A stretch of 64,000 bases of DNA, from positions 1 to 64,000 of the forward strand of contig NZ_FNOE01000001.1 in NCBI RefSeq assembly GCF_900106555.1, in the 5' to 3' direction. The notes under the pieces are model-generated. The model worked only from the letters and a program-made list of their open reading frames with translations. It was not told the DNA's origin and made no database searches. Positions within the stretch are counted from its first letter, which is position 1; each line of letters begins with the position of its first letter. Below, piece by piece: positions 16,801 through 26,535 of this stretch. This DNA is from Nitrosomonas oligotropha. Its GTDB lineage: Bacteria; Pseudomonadota; Gammaproteobacteria; Burkholderiales; Nitrosomonadaceae. The translations under genes were made by a program, and so were the position numbers.

Positions 16801-18585
16801 ATGCCCAAAATCTCCATCCGTCCGTATGATCCGCACAGTTTCCAAATACTCAGCGGTAGCGGATTACCCCCGGTACTGGCGCGCATTTACGCCGCGCGCG
16901 GCATTGAGGATTCCGGCCAGCTCGAAACCGAACTGACGCGCCTGATCCCGTTCGGTCAACTGAAAAATATCACCGCAACGGCAGCCTTGCTAGCCGATGC
17001 CATCGCGGCAGAAAAACGCCTTCTGATCATTGCCGATTACGATTCCGACGGCGCAACGGCGTGTGCCACCGGCATGCGCATCTTGCGCAAGTTCGGCGCT
17101 AACGTCGATTATCTGGTGCCAAACCGGTTTGAATACGGCTACGGCCTGACGCCGGAAATCGTGCGATTGGCATACGAAACCAAACGACCGGATATCCTGA
17201 TCACCGTCGACAACGGCATCGCTAGCGTCGACGGGGTCGCAGAAGCCAACCGTCTCGGCATGCCGGTGGTAATCACCGATCATCATCTGCCTGGCGACCA
17301 ATTGCCCGATGCGTTGACGATCGTCAACCCCAATCAACCCGGCTGTCCGTTTCCGAGCAAAAATATCGCCGGAGTAGGCGTCATTTTCTACCTGATGTTG
17401 GCGCTACGCGCTGAGCTGCGTCAGCGCGGCGCTTTTGCAGCAGGCCAGGAACCCAATCTCGCCAGCTTTCTCGATCTAGTCGCGCTGGGAACCGTCGCCG
17501 ATGTCGTCAAGCTGGACAGCAATAACCGCATTCTGGTGCAGCAAGGTTTGCAACGTATCCGCAAAGGCAAGTCTTGCGCCGGTATCAATGCGCTCATGCA
17601 GGTCTCGCGGCGCGATGCCCGGCAGATTTCCACCTATGACCTCGGCTTCATGCTGGGGCCGCGGTTGAATGCCGCCGGGCGGCTGGACGATATGTCGCTC
17701 GGCATCGAGTGCCTGATCACCGATGACGAAGCGTATGCGACTGACATCGCCAAGCAACTGGACGAACTGAACCGGCAACGGCGCGAAATCGAATCGGCCA
17801 TGCAGGAAAGCGCGCTCGCCAAGCTGGAAGATACGCTCAATGCGTGCCAGCCGGACATCCAGAGCGCCCACAGCATTTGCCTGTTCGATGCCGATTGGCA
17901 CCAAGGCGTCATTGGCATCCTCGCGTCGCGCATCAAGGATAAATATCACCGCCCGGTAATCATTTTCGCACCCGGCAACGACGGCGAAATCAAAGGTTCG
18001 GGGCGATCGATCAACGGTTTCCATTTGCGCGATGCACTCGATCTGGTATCCAAACATCACCCGGAGTTAATCCGCAAATTCGGCGGCCATGCAGCCGCTG
18101 CCGGGTTAACCATTCACAGCAATGCTTTTGAAGCATTCCGCGCGGCGTTTGAGCAAGTTGCGCAAACGCTGCTGACACCCGCCGACTTAACTCGTGTGAT
18201 TGAAACCGACGGTGATCTGGAGCTTTCCGAAATCAAACTGGAGCTGGTGGAAATGCTCGAGCGGCAAGTATGGGGCCAAGGTTTCCCGCAGCCATCGTTT
18301 AATGCGCGCTTTTATGTCGAAAGCCAACGCATCGTCGGGGAAAAACATTTGAAATTGAAGCTGAAAAAACTGCATGCCGCTGCTGCCGGTGACGCAGCGC
18401 AAGCCGCGCGGAAATCGGCTGAAACCTACGACGGCATTCTGTTTTTCCACAACGACCCGCTGCCGGATGTGATCGATGCGGTTTATCGATTGCAGATCAA
18501 TGAGTATAATGGCAAATCATCCTTACAATTCCTGCTGGAACATTGGTTCCATGCAGATAACCCGGTGACCGGCGATGCACACTGA
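16801..18585 (+). CDS. recJ: Single-stranded-DNA-specific exonuclease RecJ
   Basis: RecJ is a 5'-3' single-strand DNA exonuclease in recombination and mismatch repair. The DHH phosphoesterase motifs are visible: ADYDSDGATA, TVDNGIAS, ITDHHLPG, and LVALGTVADV; the DHHA1 domain contains SGRSINGFHLRDAL and RKFGGHAAAAG. Length 594 is typical. Its 3' end overlaps the next gene by 11 bp. Confidence 0.98.
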   Translation: MPKISIRPYDPHSFQILSGSGLPPVLARIYAARGIEDSGQLETELTRLIPFGQLKNITATAALLADAIAAEKRLLIIADYDSDGATACATGMRILRKFGANVDYLVPNRFEYGYGLTPEIVRLAYETKRPDILITVDNGIASVDGVAEANRLGMPVVITDHHLPGDQLPDALTIVNPNQPGCPFPSKNIAGVGVIFYLMLALRAELRQRGAFAAGQEPNLASFLDLVALGTVADVVKLDSNNRILVQQGLQRIRKGKSCAGINALMQVSRRDARQISTYDLGFMLGPRLNAAGRLDDMSLGIECLITDDEAYATDIAKQLDELNRQRREIESAMQESALAKLEDTLNACQPDIQSAHSICLFDADWHQGVIGILASRIKDKYHRPVIIFAPGNDGEIKGSGRSINGFHLRDALDLVSKHHPELIRKFGGHAAAAGLTIHSNAFEAFRAAFEQVAQTLLTPADLTRVIETDGDLELSEIKLELVEMLERQVWGQGFPQPSFNARFYVESQRIVGEKHLKLKLKKLHAAAAGDAAQAARKSAETYDGILFFHNDPLPDVIDAVYRLQINEYNGKSSLQFLLEHWFHADNPVTGDAH

Positions 18586-19831
18586 ATTCACGTTGAATGG
18601 CGAATTGGCCGCTTTACCGCATTTCCTGACCAGCCTTGCGATTGGCTTATTGATCGGGCTGGAACGCGAACGCAATCCCGGCTCACGCGCTGGATTGAGA
18701 ACATTCGCCTTGGTCGCGATGTTCGGCACGTTAGCTGCAATGCTGTCGGAAAAAGCCACGCCGTGGTTATTGCTCGGTGGTTTATTCATCGTCGGCTTGA
18801 TGATGGTGGCTGCGTATTCCCGCGTCAAGGACGACAACGCCGATCCCGGCACCACCACGATCGCCGCGATTCTGGTGTGCTACTGCCTTGGCGCCTCGGT
18901 CTGGTACGACAACGGCACGCTGGCGATCATGCTCGCCATCATCACCACGGTTTTGCTGTACTTCAAGACGGAGCTGCACGGCATCACCGAAAAACTCAGC
19001 CGCCGGGATTTGATTTCCATGCTGCAATTCGGCGTGCTGACGTTCATCATTTTGCCGATCCTGCCGGACAAAAATATGGGGCCTTACGAAGCCCTCAACC
19101 CCTACCAGATCTGGCTAATGGTGGTATTGATATCGGGTGTCAGCTTGATCGGTTACGTGGCGCTGCAATTGATCGGCCAGCGCCACGGCGCGGTGCTGGG
19201 CCTATTCGGCGGCTTGGTGTCGAGCACCGCCACGACGCTGGTATACGCGCGCCGCAGCATGGAAAACGAAAGTTTCACGAACTTGGCCGTGACCGTCATT
19301 CTGATCGCTAACCTGACGGTATTGCTGCGCTTGGCCATTCTCGCCGCTGCCGCTTCCCCGGTTATATTGCCGCAATTGCTGCCGGTGCTGGGCTGCGGTT
19401 TTCTGGCCGGCACGGTTGTCATGATATTCGGCTGGCGCAAACTCAGCCAGCAGTATGAAGTGACGCTGCCGGAAATCAAAAACCCCGCGGAAATCCGCGC
19501 CGCCGCCGCATTCGGATTGATTTACGGCAGCGTATTGCTTTTTTCCGCCTGGCTGTCCGATATCGCCGGCAGCAGCGGACTATACGCCGTGGCGCTCGTC
19601 TCCGGCCTCACCGATACCGCCGCCATCACGCTTTCCAGCCTGCACTTTTACCAACACGGCAAACTGGAAGCCGCGCAAGCAATCACCGCGATCTCGCTGG
19701 CGTTCATTTCCAACGTCAGCTTCAAACTCGGGCTGACTTTTTTCATCGGCAGCAGATTACTCGCCCGGCAATGCGTTTTCGGCTTGCTGGCGACCGCCGC
19801 CGGGCTTGGGCTGGGGTTGTTGTTCATTTAG
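18575..19831 (+). CDS. MgtC/SapB-DUF4010 family membrane protein
   Basis: This 418-residue inner-membrane protein starts with an MgtC/SapB-type segment (LTSLAIGLLIGLERERNPGS) and continues with a DUF4010 region (about nine further hydrophobic helices, with FGGLVSSTATTLVYARRS and VSGLTDTAAITLS). Its function is not known; related proteins are suspected ion transporters or sensors. The start overlaps recJ by 11 bp, so translation is probably coupled. Confidence 0.85.
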   Translation: MHTEFTLNGELAALPHFLTSLAIGLLIGLERERNPGSRAGLRTFALVAMFGTLAAMLSEKATPWLLLGGLFIVGLMMVAAYSRVKDDNADPGTTTIAAILVCYCLGASVWYDNGTLAIMLAIITTVLLYFKTELHGITEKLSRRDLISMLQFGVLTFIILPILPDKNMGPYEALNPYQIWLMVVLISGVSLIGYVALQLIGQRHGAVLGLFGGLVSSTATTLVYARRSMENESFTNLAVTVILIANLTVLLRLAILAAAASPVILPQLLPVLGCGFLAGTVVMIFGWRKLSQQYEVTLPEIKNPAEIRAAAAFGLIYGSVLLFSAWLSDIAGSSGLYAVALVSGLTDTAAITLSSLHFYQHGKLEAAQAITAISLAFISNVSFKLGLTFFIGSRLLARQCVFGLLATAAGLGLGLLFI

Positions 19832-19839
19832 AAACAGTA

Positions 19840-20241
19840 TCACCAAATGCAGCGCAAACCCGGTAGTGCATGGAGTTTCTCATCAGCCGTAATAAGCGGC
19901 GCTTGATGCGCAATGGCAGTCGCAGCAATCAACCTATCGCCCGGATCGCCATGTGGAATAATACCGCTCTCAGCTAGCGCAGCGATTGCCGGTGTAATCG
20001 AAATAACCTGCAACTCCAGTGACGTAACAATATCTTCCATATACGAGGCAGGTGTATATTGCGCAGGCAATACCAATCTGTTCTTACGGAACAACAAAGC
20101 GATTTCCCAGAAACTGATGGCGGCGCAGGCCAACTTACCACCCGCCAAGCCATGCTCGACAGCTTGTTGAGCGGCTATCGTCAAGCGCTCGCGGCGATCT
20201 GCCCAGAATAACAAAATATGCGTATCACAGATGATCAGCAT
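19840..20241 (-). CDS. vapC: PIN-domain toxin, VapC type
   Basis: This 133-residue PIN-domain protein begins MLIICDTHILLFWADRRERL and has the acidic pattern of PIN ribonucleases: an early Asp (CDTH), the Glu of FWEIALL, and Asp residues of GDPGDRLIAATA and ITADEKL. VapC toxins cut RNA such as tRNA or rRNA. The ATG at 20241 overlaps the antitoxin end by 17 bp, supporting it as the real start rather than the upstream 20307. Confidence 0.9.
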   Translation of the reverse strand: MLIICDTHILLFWADRRERLTIAAQQAVEHGLAGGKLACAAISFWEIALLFRKNRLVLPAQYTPASYMEDIVTSLELQVISITPAIAALAESGIIPHGDPGDRLIAATAIAHQAPLITADEKLHALPGLRCIW

Positions 20242-20470
20242 CGCCCAGCCATTCTTCATCCAGAGGCGCGAGGATGTCACCAACAATAACCGTGCCGCGC
20301 AGTGCATCCAGACGACTCAGTGCTGCTTCTCGTTCGCTTTTTGCGTGATCGGGAATGATATGGGCGATGGTTTTACCGTGCAAAGTGATTGCAATTGCTT
20401 CGCCTGCTTGCACTTGTTTAAGGTATTCGGGTAAATGCTGGCGTAATTCGGTCACATTCACTGAAGTCAT
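20225..20470 (-). CDS. Phd/YefM-type antitoxin
   Basis: This 81-residue antitoxin begins MTSVNVTELRQHLPEYLKQV and has GEAIAITLHGKTIAHIIP, a Phd/YefM-type DNA-binding fold that blocks the toxin through its C-terminal tail. It precedes the PIN toxin and overlaps it by 17 bp. A perfect palindrome in front of it (20479-20509) is the likely autoregulatory operator. The start at 20470 is preferred over 20491, which lies inside that operator. Confidence 0.9.
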   Translation of the reverse strand: MTSVNVTELRQHLPEYLKQVQAGEAIAITLHGKTIAHIIPDHAKSEREAALSRLDALRGTVIVGDILAPLDEEWLGDADHL

Positions 20471-20478
20471 GGGAGAAC

Positions 20479-20509
20479 CTATAATGTACATAAGATATGT
20501 ACATTATAG
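20479..20509. promoter_or_regulatory. Palindromic operator of the PIN toxin-antitoxin operon
   Basis: Two perfect 14-bp inverted arms (ctataatgtacata and tatgtacattatag) flank the 3-bp spacer aga. The site lies 9 bp upstream of the antitoxin start. Antitoxins of this kind usually repress their own operon by binding such a site, and a TATAAT-like element within it would be blocked on binding. Confidence 0.8.
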
Positions 20510-20632
20510 GTATTTTATTATATAAAGCAATATATTAGAAAGTAAGAAATGCCTATTACTTAAACTTTATTGCTGTCAGACTCTGGATCTTATGGGAGAT
20601 CCATATCGCTCATCAAAGATGATGATTGCTAT

Positions 20633-21232
20633 TCAACCGGACAACTTCCCATTCAGCAATTCCAGCACGCCGCCGGTTTCGGTTTGGCGAATGCGCGTGA
20701 TGCCGCCGTTACTGATTTTGATTCGATACAGCCCAGCCGGTGAGGCATGCACGGTTTTGGCGATGATCGCGCGCATCACGCCGGCATGCGCGACGATCAG
20801 AAAATGGTTGCTGTGGTATCGTTCAATCGCTTCTTCATAGGCGGAGCTGACGCGCTGGATAAAATCATCGAGCGGTTCCGCGCCGTGCGGGCGGCAGTTG
20901 ACCGGATCGCGCAGGAAAGCCTGATAGTCAGTAACACGGCCGATTTTGATCTCATCGTGGCTGAGCCCTTCCCATTCGCCGAATCCGACTTCCTTGAAAC
21001 GCGATTCAACCGTGACGTTGATGCCGTGACGTTCTCCGAGAGCGAATGCAAATGCCTGGCAGCGTTGCAGCGGAGAAGTGATGATGTGGTTCCAATCATT
21101 ATAGTTTCCGACGGCATGCCACATTTGCGACCACCCCTTTTCACTGAGCGGATCGTCCACACCGTGGCCGCGATAACGGCGTCCACCAGCAGGCTGCCCG
21201 TGGCGGATCAAATCGATCACTGTTTCTGTCAT
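20633..21232 (-). CDS. Histidine phosphatase family protein
   Basis: This 199-residue enzyme has the phosphoglycerate-mutase/phosphatase fold: IRHGQP near residue 10 holds the catalytic His, RCQAF follows, and a second His lies in VAHAGVMRA. Substrate is unknown; cobalamin-pathway and sugar-phosphate phosphatases share this family. It stands alone on the minus strand. Confidence 0.85.
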   Translation of the reverse strand: MTETVIDLIRHGQPAGGRRYRGHGVDDPLSEKGWSQMWHAVGNYNDWNHIITSPLQRCQAFAFALGERHGINVTVESRFKEVGFGEWEGLSHDEIKIGRVTDYQAFLRDPVNCRPHGAEPLDDFIQRVSSAYEEAIERYHSNHFLIVAHAGVMRAIIAKTVHASPAGLYRIKISNGGITRIRQTETGGVLELLNGKLSG

Positions 21233-21361
21233 AAAACTTTGCCAGGATATTAGAGAGATGCAGTAGTGTAGCTGATTTGCTCAGTGGAGAAGTGAGTTCG
21301 AGCAAAAAAGAAAACCGGGTGTAGCGCCGCAGTGGGGCGATAGCCGGTGTTCGGACGGAAA

Positions 21362-22198
21362 CTAGTAATTGCCTACTCTGTTGAATTCAGAGCCGCCGGT
21401 TTTCTTGATCACATCCAGCGCGATGTCGACATATTCGGAAAATTCCAGCGCATCTTCGTCGGCAATCGGCGTTGCCAGCACAAAATCCGCATGTTTGCGT
21501 GCTTCTTCCTTCCTGCCGACGTCATACAGCAGTTCGGCGTAAAAAGCGCGTGTGATGACATCGCGCGGAAACAGTTCATGCGCCCGTTTCATGTGCATCA
21601 GGGCTTTTTGGTTACTGCCAAAGCTGATGGGAAATCCCGGCAGTTTGTGATAAATACGGCCCAGCGCGCGGTGCGCCCCGGCGTTCTCGTATTTCTCGTC
21701 CAATGAGACCACTTTAAGCAGCAAATTTTCCATCGGCCCGATCATTCTCAACGCATGCACAATACCGCTATCCTCGGCCATTTTTCCCATCGCGGCGGCT
21801 TTCCAGAAAAGTCCGCGCACGTCATTCGCGTTCAGCGCCAGTGACTGGTTAGCAATCGCAATGCAATTCTCAAACAATTGAATGCGGCGGTTTTTATCCA
21901 GCTCGAGCTGCGCGCGCATAAACTCCAGACGGGAAAGCTCGGCAACGGCGGCCGATTCGCGCGAATTGCGCGTCAGGTCGCGAAACCAGTCAATGGTATT
22001 CAACAATAATGGTGTATCAATGGCGTACTTCCATACGGCCAATTCAATTTTTTGTTGATTCTCGGTGGTTAATGCCGTGACGGAAACATTTTGCGCAAAA
22101 GCCGGTGCCGTCAAACACGCCACCGCAATTATCCTGTACGTAAACAGCATTATTTTTTGTTCCAATCGCCACATATTCAGTTTCATGAAAGCGCTCAT
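21362..22198 (-). CDS. TPR-type exported protein, TatT-like
   Basis: A 278-residue protein with an N-terminal hydrophobic signal segment (TYRIIAVACLTAPAFAQN) and helical tetratricopeptide-like repeats (ANDVRGLFWKAAAMGKMAED, AGAHRALGRIYHKLPGFPIS, ITRAFYAELLYDVGRKEEAR). The pattern resembles the TatT T-component of a TRAP-type transport family. I used the ATG at 22198, which has a GGAAAG site; a longer frame from 22261 exists. Role in transport is an inference. Confidence 0.6.
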   Translation of the reverse strand: MSAFMKLNMWRLEQKIMLFTYRIIAVACLTAPAFAQNVSVTALTTENQQKIELAVWKYAIDTPLLLNTIDWFRDLTRNSRESAAVAELSRLEFMRAQLELDKNRRIQLFENCIAIANQSLALNANDVRGLFWKAAAMGKMAEDSGIVHALRMIGPMENLLLKVVSLDEKYENAGAHRALGRIYHKLPGFPISFGSNQKALMHMKRAHELFPRDVITRAFYAELLYDVGRKEEARKHADFVLATPIADEDALEFSEYVDIALDVIKKTGGSEFNRVGNY

Positions 22199-22450
22199 AT
22201 TCTTTCCGCCAACTAAGCTATTTTCTTGATTAACAATCATTCTACGATAAATACCAGCCATTTATGACCAGCGTATTAAGAATAGCGCTATCCAAAACAA
22301 TTTCAAATGACAAATAACACAACAATTTGCACTTTTATAATCAATCTGCCACCGCAATTTGTTCCTAAAAGAAAGGCATCTTGAAACTGGCATATAATAT
22401 GACGCTTTCGATTTCACGCCGGTTTCTGCGCACGCGCTCCATTTTCCGGC

Positions 22451-25400
22451 ATGGCAACTGGCACATTCACTATGCAACAAAAGCACACCCTACCCGCACC
22501 CGGCACCGTTTTACGTTACGCTCACTTTGATGGCTCCAGTGACGCGCTGTTTCTCGCACAACTGGCGCGACAGGCCAAACCGGTCACCATCATCACGGCA
22601 AACGCGCTGGATGCGCAGCGACTGCTGGAAGAGATGCCCTATTTTGCGCCCGAACTCAAGACACATTTATTACCGGACTGGGAAACACTGCCGTACGACA
22701 CGTTTTCACCACATCACGATCTCGTGTCCGAGCGGCTAGCGACGCTGTATCAAGTGATGAGCGGCGCTTGCGATGTGCTAATAGCACCGCTCACCACCGC
22801 GTTGTACCGCATGCTGCCACGCGAATATCTGGCCGCGCATACGTTTTTCCTCAAGCAAGGCGAAACGCTGGATGTCGCCGCGCTGCGCAGCCAATTGACG
22901 TTGGCGGGTTATTCGCATGTCACGCAGGTTTTCTCGCCGGGTGAATACAGTGTGCGCGGCGGCTTGATCGATCTGTTTCCGATGGGCAGCCCGCTACCGT
23001 ACCGCATCGATTTGCTGGACAACGAAATCGACACGATCCGCACCTTCGATGTCGATACGCAGCGCAGCATTTATCCGGTCAACGAAATCCGCCTGCTACC
23101 GGCGCGTGAATTTCCGCTCGACGAAGCCGGACGCACCTGCTTTCGCGGCAATTTTCGCGAGAAATTCGAAGGCGATCCGTCTAAGAAACAGATCTACAAA
23201 GACATCAGCAAAGGCTTGACGCCCGCCGGAATCGAATATTATCTGCCGCTGTTTTTTACGCAAACAGCAACGCTATTCGATTATTTACCGGAAAACACGC
23301 TGCTCTGCCTGCATCAGGATGTCCGTCCGGTGCTGGATGAATTCTGGCACGACACACAATCGCGCTATCAATTACTGCGCGGCGATAGCGATCGTCCGTT
23401 GCTGCCACCGCAGGAATTATTTTTATCCAGCGATAGCTTTTTCGGTCAATTAAAACCGTACGCGCGCATTGAGATTCTGGCGGATGCGCAGGATGTCAAA
23501 CTGGCCGCGCCCAGAACCACCACGCCGCTGCCTTCGGTGCAGGTCAACCGGCACGCGGAGAATCCGCTGGAAAAACTGGCGGTGTTCACCGCGCAATTCA
23601 AGATGACCGGCGGGCGCGTGCTGCTGCTGGCGGAAAGTATGGGACGACGCGAATTGGTCGCCGAATATTTGCAGCAATACGATCTGCATCCGGTGGTTTG
23701 CCAGGATTTCGCCGCATTTCTGGGCAGCCAGGAACCGTTCATGCTCGGCGTCGCGCCGCTGCATACCGGCTTTGTCGGTCAAGCTCCGAAGATCGCGTTC
23801 ATCACCGAAAGCGAACTGTACGCCACGCACGTGCACGGCCGCCGCGAGCGGGATTCGCGCAAATCATCCGCGTCGACTGACAACCTCTTGCGCGACTTAT
23901 CGGAAATCAAACCCGGTGATCCGGTGGTACACGAACAGCACGGCATCGGCCGCTACCTCGGCTTGGTCAGCATGGATGTCGGCGAAGGCGGACCGGGCGA
24001 GATGAGCGAGTTCTTGGCGCTGGAATACGACGGCGGCGACAAACTGTACGTGCCGGTGTCGCAACTGTATTTGATCGGACGCTACAGCGGCGGCGCACCA
24101 GAGTCCGCGCCGTTGCACAAGCTCGGCAGCAGCCAATGGGACAAAGCCAAGCGTAAGGCGATGCAGCAAGTGCGCGACACTGCTGCGGAATTGTTAAATC
24201 TGTATGCGCAGCGTGCGGCGCGTGAAGGCCACCAGTTTACATTGCAGCAGCATGATTACGAAGCGTTCGCTGAAGGCTTCGGCTTCGAGGAAACACCGGA
24301 TCAGGCCGCCGCGATCCAGGCTGTGATCGCGGATTTGACCTCCGGCAAACCGATGGACCGGTTAATCTGCGGCGATGTCGGTTTCGGCAAAACCGAAGTG
24401 GCGTTGCGCGCGGCATTCATCGCCGTCGCCGATGGCAAGCAAGTCGCGGTGCTGGTGCCGACCACGCTGCTTGCCGAGCAGCACTTCCAGAATTTCTCCG
24501 ACCGCTTCGGTCTGATCGCCGATCAATGGCCGGTGCGGATCGCCGAGCTGTCCCGCTTCCGCTCTGCCAAGGAGCAAACGCAAGCGATTGCCGGGTTGGC
24601 CAAAGGCGAGATCGACATCATCATCGGCACGCACAAACTGATCCAGAAAGACGTGCATTTCAAGAATCTCGGGTTGGTCATTATCGACGAAGAGCACCGC
24701 TTCGGCGTGCGGCAAAAGGAACAACTGAAGAAACTGCGCGCCGAAGTCGACGTACTGACGCTGACGGCTACGCCGATTCCGCGCACCTTGGCGATGTCGC
24801 TGGAAGGTTTGCGCGATTTTTCCATTATCGCCACCGCACCGCAGCGCCGTCTGGCGATCCGCACCTTCGTTACCAGCTTTTCGATGGGCATCATCCGCGA
24901 AGCGTGCTTACGCGAACTGAAACGCGGCGGGCAGATTTATTTCCTGCACAACGAAGTCAGCAGCATTCAATTAATGTATGAAAAACTCAGCGGCTTGCTG
25001 CCGGAAGCGCGCATCAACATTGCGCACGGGCAAATGCCGGAACGCGAACTGGAACATGTGATGCGTGATTTTTACCAGCAGCGCTTCAACATCCTGCTGT
25101 GCACCACCATCATCGAAACCGGTATCGACATTCCGAGCGCCAACACCATCATCATCAACGAAGCACACAAATTTGGCCTGGCGCAATTGCACCAGTTGCG
25201 CGGCCGCGTCGGCCGTTCACACCATCAAGCTTACGCGTATTTACTGACCCCGCCGGAAGAAGCGCTCGGCGCGCAAGCGAAAAAACGCCTGGAAGCGATT
25301 CAAGCGATGGAAGAACTCGGCTCCGGGTTTTACCTGGCAATGCACGACTTGGAAATCCGTGGCGCCGGTGCGGTACTCTCTGAATCGCAAAGCGGTGAAA

Positions 25401-25930
25401 TGCAGGAAATCGGTTTCAGCCTCTACAGCACCATGCTCGACACCGCGATCCAGTCGCTCAAGCAAGGCAAGGAACCAGACATGCAGCACCCATTGGGTGT
25501 TGCCACCGAAATCAACCTGCACGTGCCAGCGCTGCTGCCGGAGGATTACTGCCATGACATCCACGAACGCCTGGTGTTGTACAAACGCATGGCCAACTGC
25601 GCCGACAACGACCAGCTCGACGACATGCAACGCGAACTGATCGATCGCTTCGGCCTGCTGCCCAACCCCGCTCGCGCCCTGCTCGACTGCCACCGCCTGC
25701 GCATCGCCGCCAAACCGCTCGGTATCACCCGCATCGACGCCAGCGCCGACAGCATTCAAGTGCAATTCATCCCGAATCCGCCGATCGACCCGCTGAAAAT
25801 CATCCAACTGATCCAAAGCAGTCGCGAATACTCCCTCTCCGGCCAGGACCGGCTGAAAGTTCTGGTACAAATAGAAGATGTGAATAAGCGGGTGATCAGG
25901 ATTAAGGAATTGATGCAGAAGTTGGGGTGA
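22451..25930 (+). CDS. mfd: Transcription-repair coupling factor Mfd
   Basis: Mfd removes RNA polymerase stalled at DNA damage and recruits UvrA. The 1159 residues contain the UvrB-homology region (LLPDWETLPYDTFSPHHDLV), the RNA-polymerase-interacting domain (GDPVVHEQHGIGRYLGLVSM), the RecG-like translocase with Walker A GDVGFGKTE and DEEH (IIDEEHRFGV), then motifs LTLTATPIPRTLAMSL and QLRGRVGRS, and a C-terminal TRCF domain. All motifs are intact. The start at 22451 could instead be the ATG at 22472. Confidence 0.98.
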   Translation: MATGTFTMQQKHTLPAPGTVLRYAHFDGSSDALFLAQLARQAKPVTIITANALDAQRLLEEMPYFAPELKTHLLPDWETLPYDTFSPHHDLVSERLATLYQVMSGACDVLIAPLTTALYRMLPREYLAAHTFFLKQGETLDVAALRSQLTLAGYSHVTQVFSPGEYSVRGGLIDLFPMGSPLPYRIDLLDNEIDTIRTFDVDTQRSIYPVNEIRLLPAREFPLDEAGRTCFRGNFREKFEGDPSKKQIYKDISKGLTPAGIEYYLPLFFTQTATLFDYLPENTLLCLHQDVRPVLDEFWHDTQSRYQLLRGDSDRPLLPPQELFLSSDSFFGQLKPYARIEILADAQDVKLAAPRTTTPLPSVQVNRHAENPLEKLAVFTAQFKMTGGRVLLLAESMGRRELVAEYLQQYDLHPVVCQDFAAFLGSQEPFMLGVAPLHTGFVGQAPKIAFITESELYATHVHGRRERDSRKSSASTDNLLRDLSEIKPGDPVVHEQHGIGRYLGLVSMDVGEGGPGEMSEFLALEYDGGDKLYVPVSQLYLIGRYSGGAPESAPLHKLGSSQWDKAKRKAMQQVRDTAAELLNLYAQRAAREGHQFTLQQHDYEAFAEGFGFEETPDQAAAIQAVIADLTSGKPMDRLICGDVGFGKTEVALRAAFIAVADGKQVAVLVPTTLLAEQHFQNFSDRFGLIADQWPVRIAELSRFRSAKEQTQAIAGLAKGEIDIIIGTHKLIQKDVHFKNLGLVIIDEEHRFGVRQKEQLKKLRAEVDVLTLTATPIPRTLAMSLEGLRDFSIIATAPQRRLAIRTFVTSFSMGIIREACLRELKRGGQIYFLHNEVSSIQLMYEKLSGLLPEARINIAHGQMPERELEHVMRDFYQQRFNILLCTTIIETGIDIPSANTIIINEAHKFGLAQLHQLRGRVGRSHHQAYAYLLTPPEEALGAQAKKRLEAIQAMEELGSGFYLAMHDLEIRGAGAVLSESQSGEMQEIGFSLYSTMLDTAIQSLKQGKEPDMQHPLGVATEINLHVPALLPEDYCHDIHERLVLYKRMANCADNDQLDDMQRELIDRFGLLPNPARALLDCHRLRIAAKPLGITRIDASADSIQVQFIPNPPIDPLKIIQLIQSSREYSLSGQDRLKVLVQIEDVNKRVIRIKELMQKLG

Positions 25931-26535
25931 GTAATTGAGAATGGCTTTTTCCAGCGACTTATGAATTTAGTGATATGTGCTATATTGAAAATCGAACGAC
26001 CCAATTTCACAGAAAAATATGAAATAAGAATATGATTTATTTTATTAACTCAAATTAATACGTATTATATTGCGTCATTTCAGACGTCTAATTCTAGTTG
26101 GGCATCTCGATAGTTTTCCCTATGCACCATTACATCATTTTGCTATCCGACCTAAGCTACCAACTTGCTTTGACGACATACAGCGCTGAAAACAGAAATG
26201 GAAAAATACCGGCCATGACCGGTGAGTGGCAATTCGGTTTATCGCCCGGGTGGGGGGGTAGCCATTTACAACAAAAGATAATTGCAAGAAATGGCGGTAG
26301 CTACCACGATACATGCGGTAGCCGGATGCATGGATATTTTGATTCGCATCCGGCAGTTTCTACGTCACCGCTCAAATACAGATGATCACTGATAATATTA
26401 ATAACAATGAGTTGCGGGTAGCTTGTTTCAAGCAAATCGGAGAAATATTGTGAAAGATGATCTGAGAATTCAGGAGCTGCGTGTAATCTTTGGCGCTATC
26501 CTGCAGCTTGGCTGCGGGATATGAGGTATTGCAAA
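25931..26535. other. Intergenic stretch without a supported gene
   Basis: About 600 bp of low-GC sequence separate mfd from the PEP-CTERM gene. A 9-bp inverted repeat (gccggatgc 26321-26329 and gcatccggc 26346-26354) with a 16-base loop could form a hairpin. A 95-codon frame at 26098 lacks a good start and homology features and is not supported. Confidence 0.5.

Noticed and set aside
26098..26385. A 95-residue protein gene in the gap after mfd
   Set aside because: No ribosome site, no recognised domain, and mixed composition; it looks like a chance frame.
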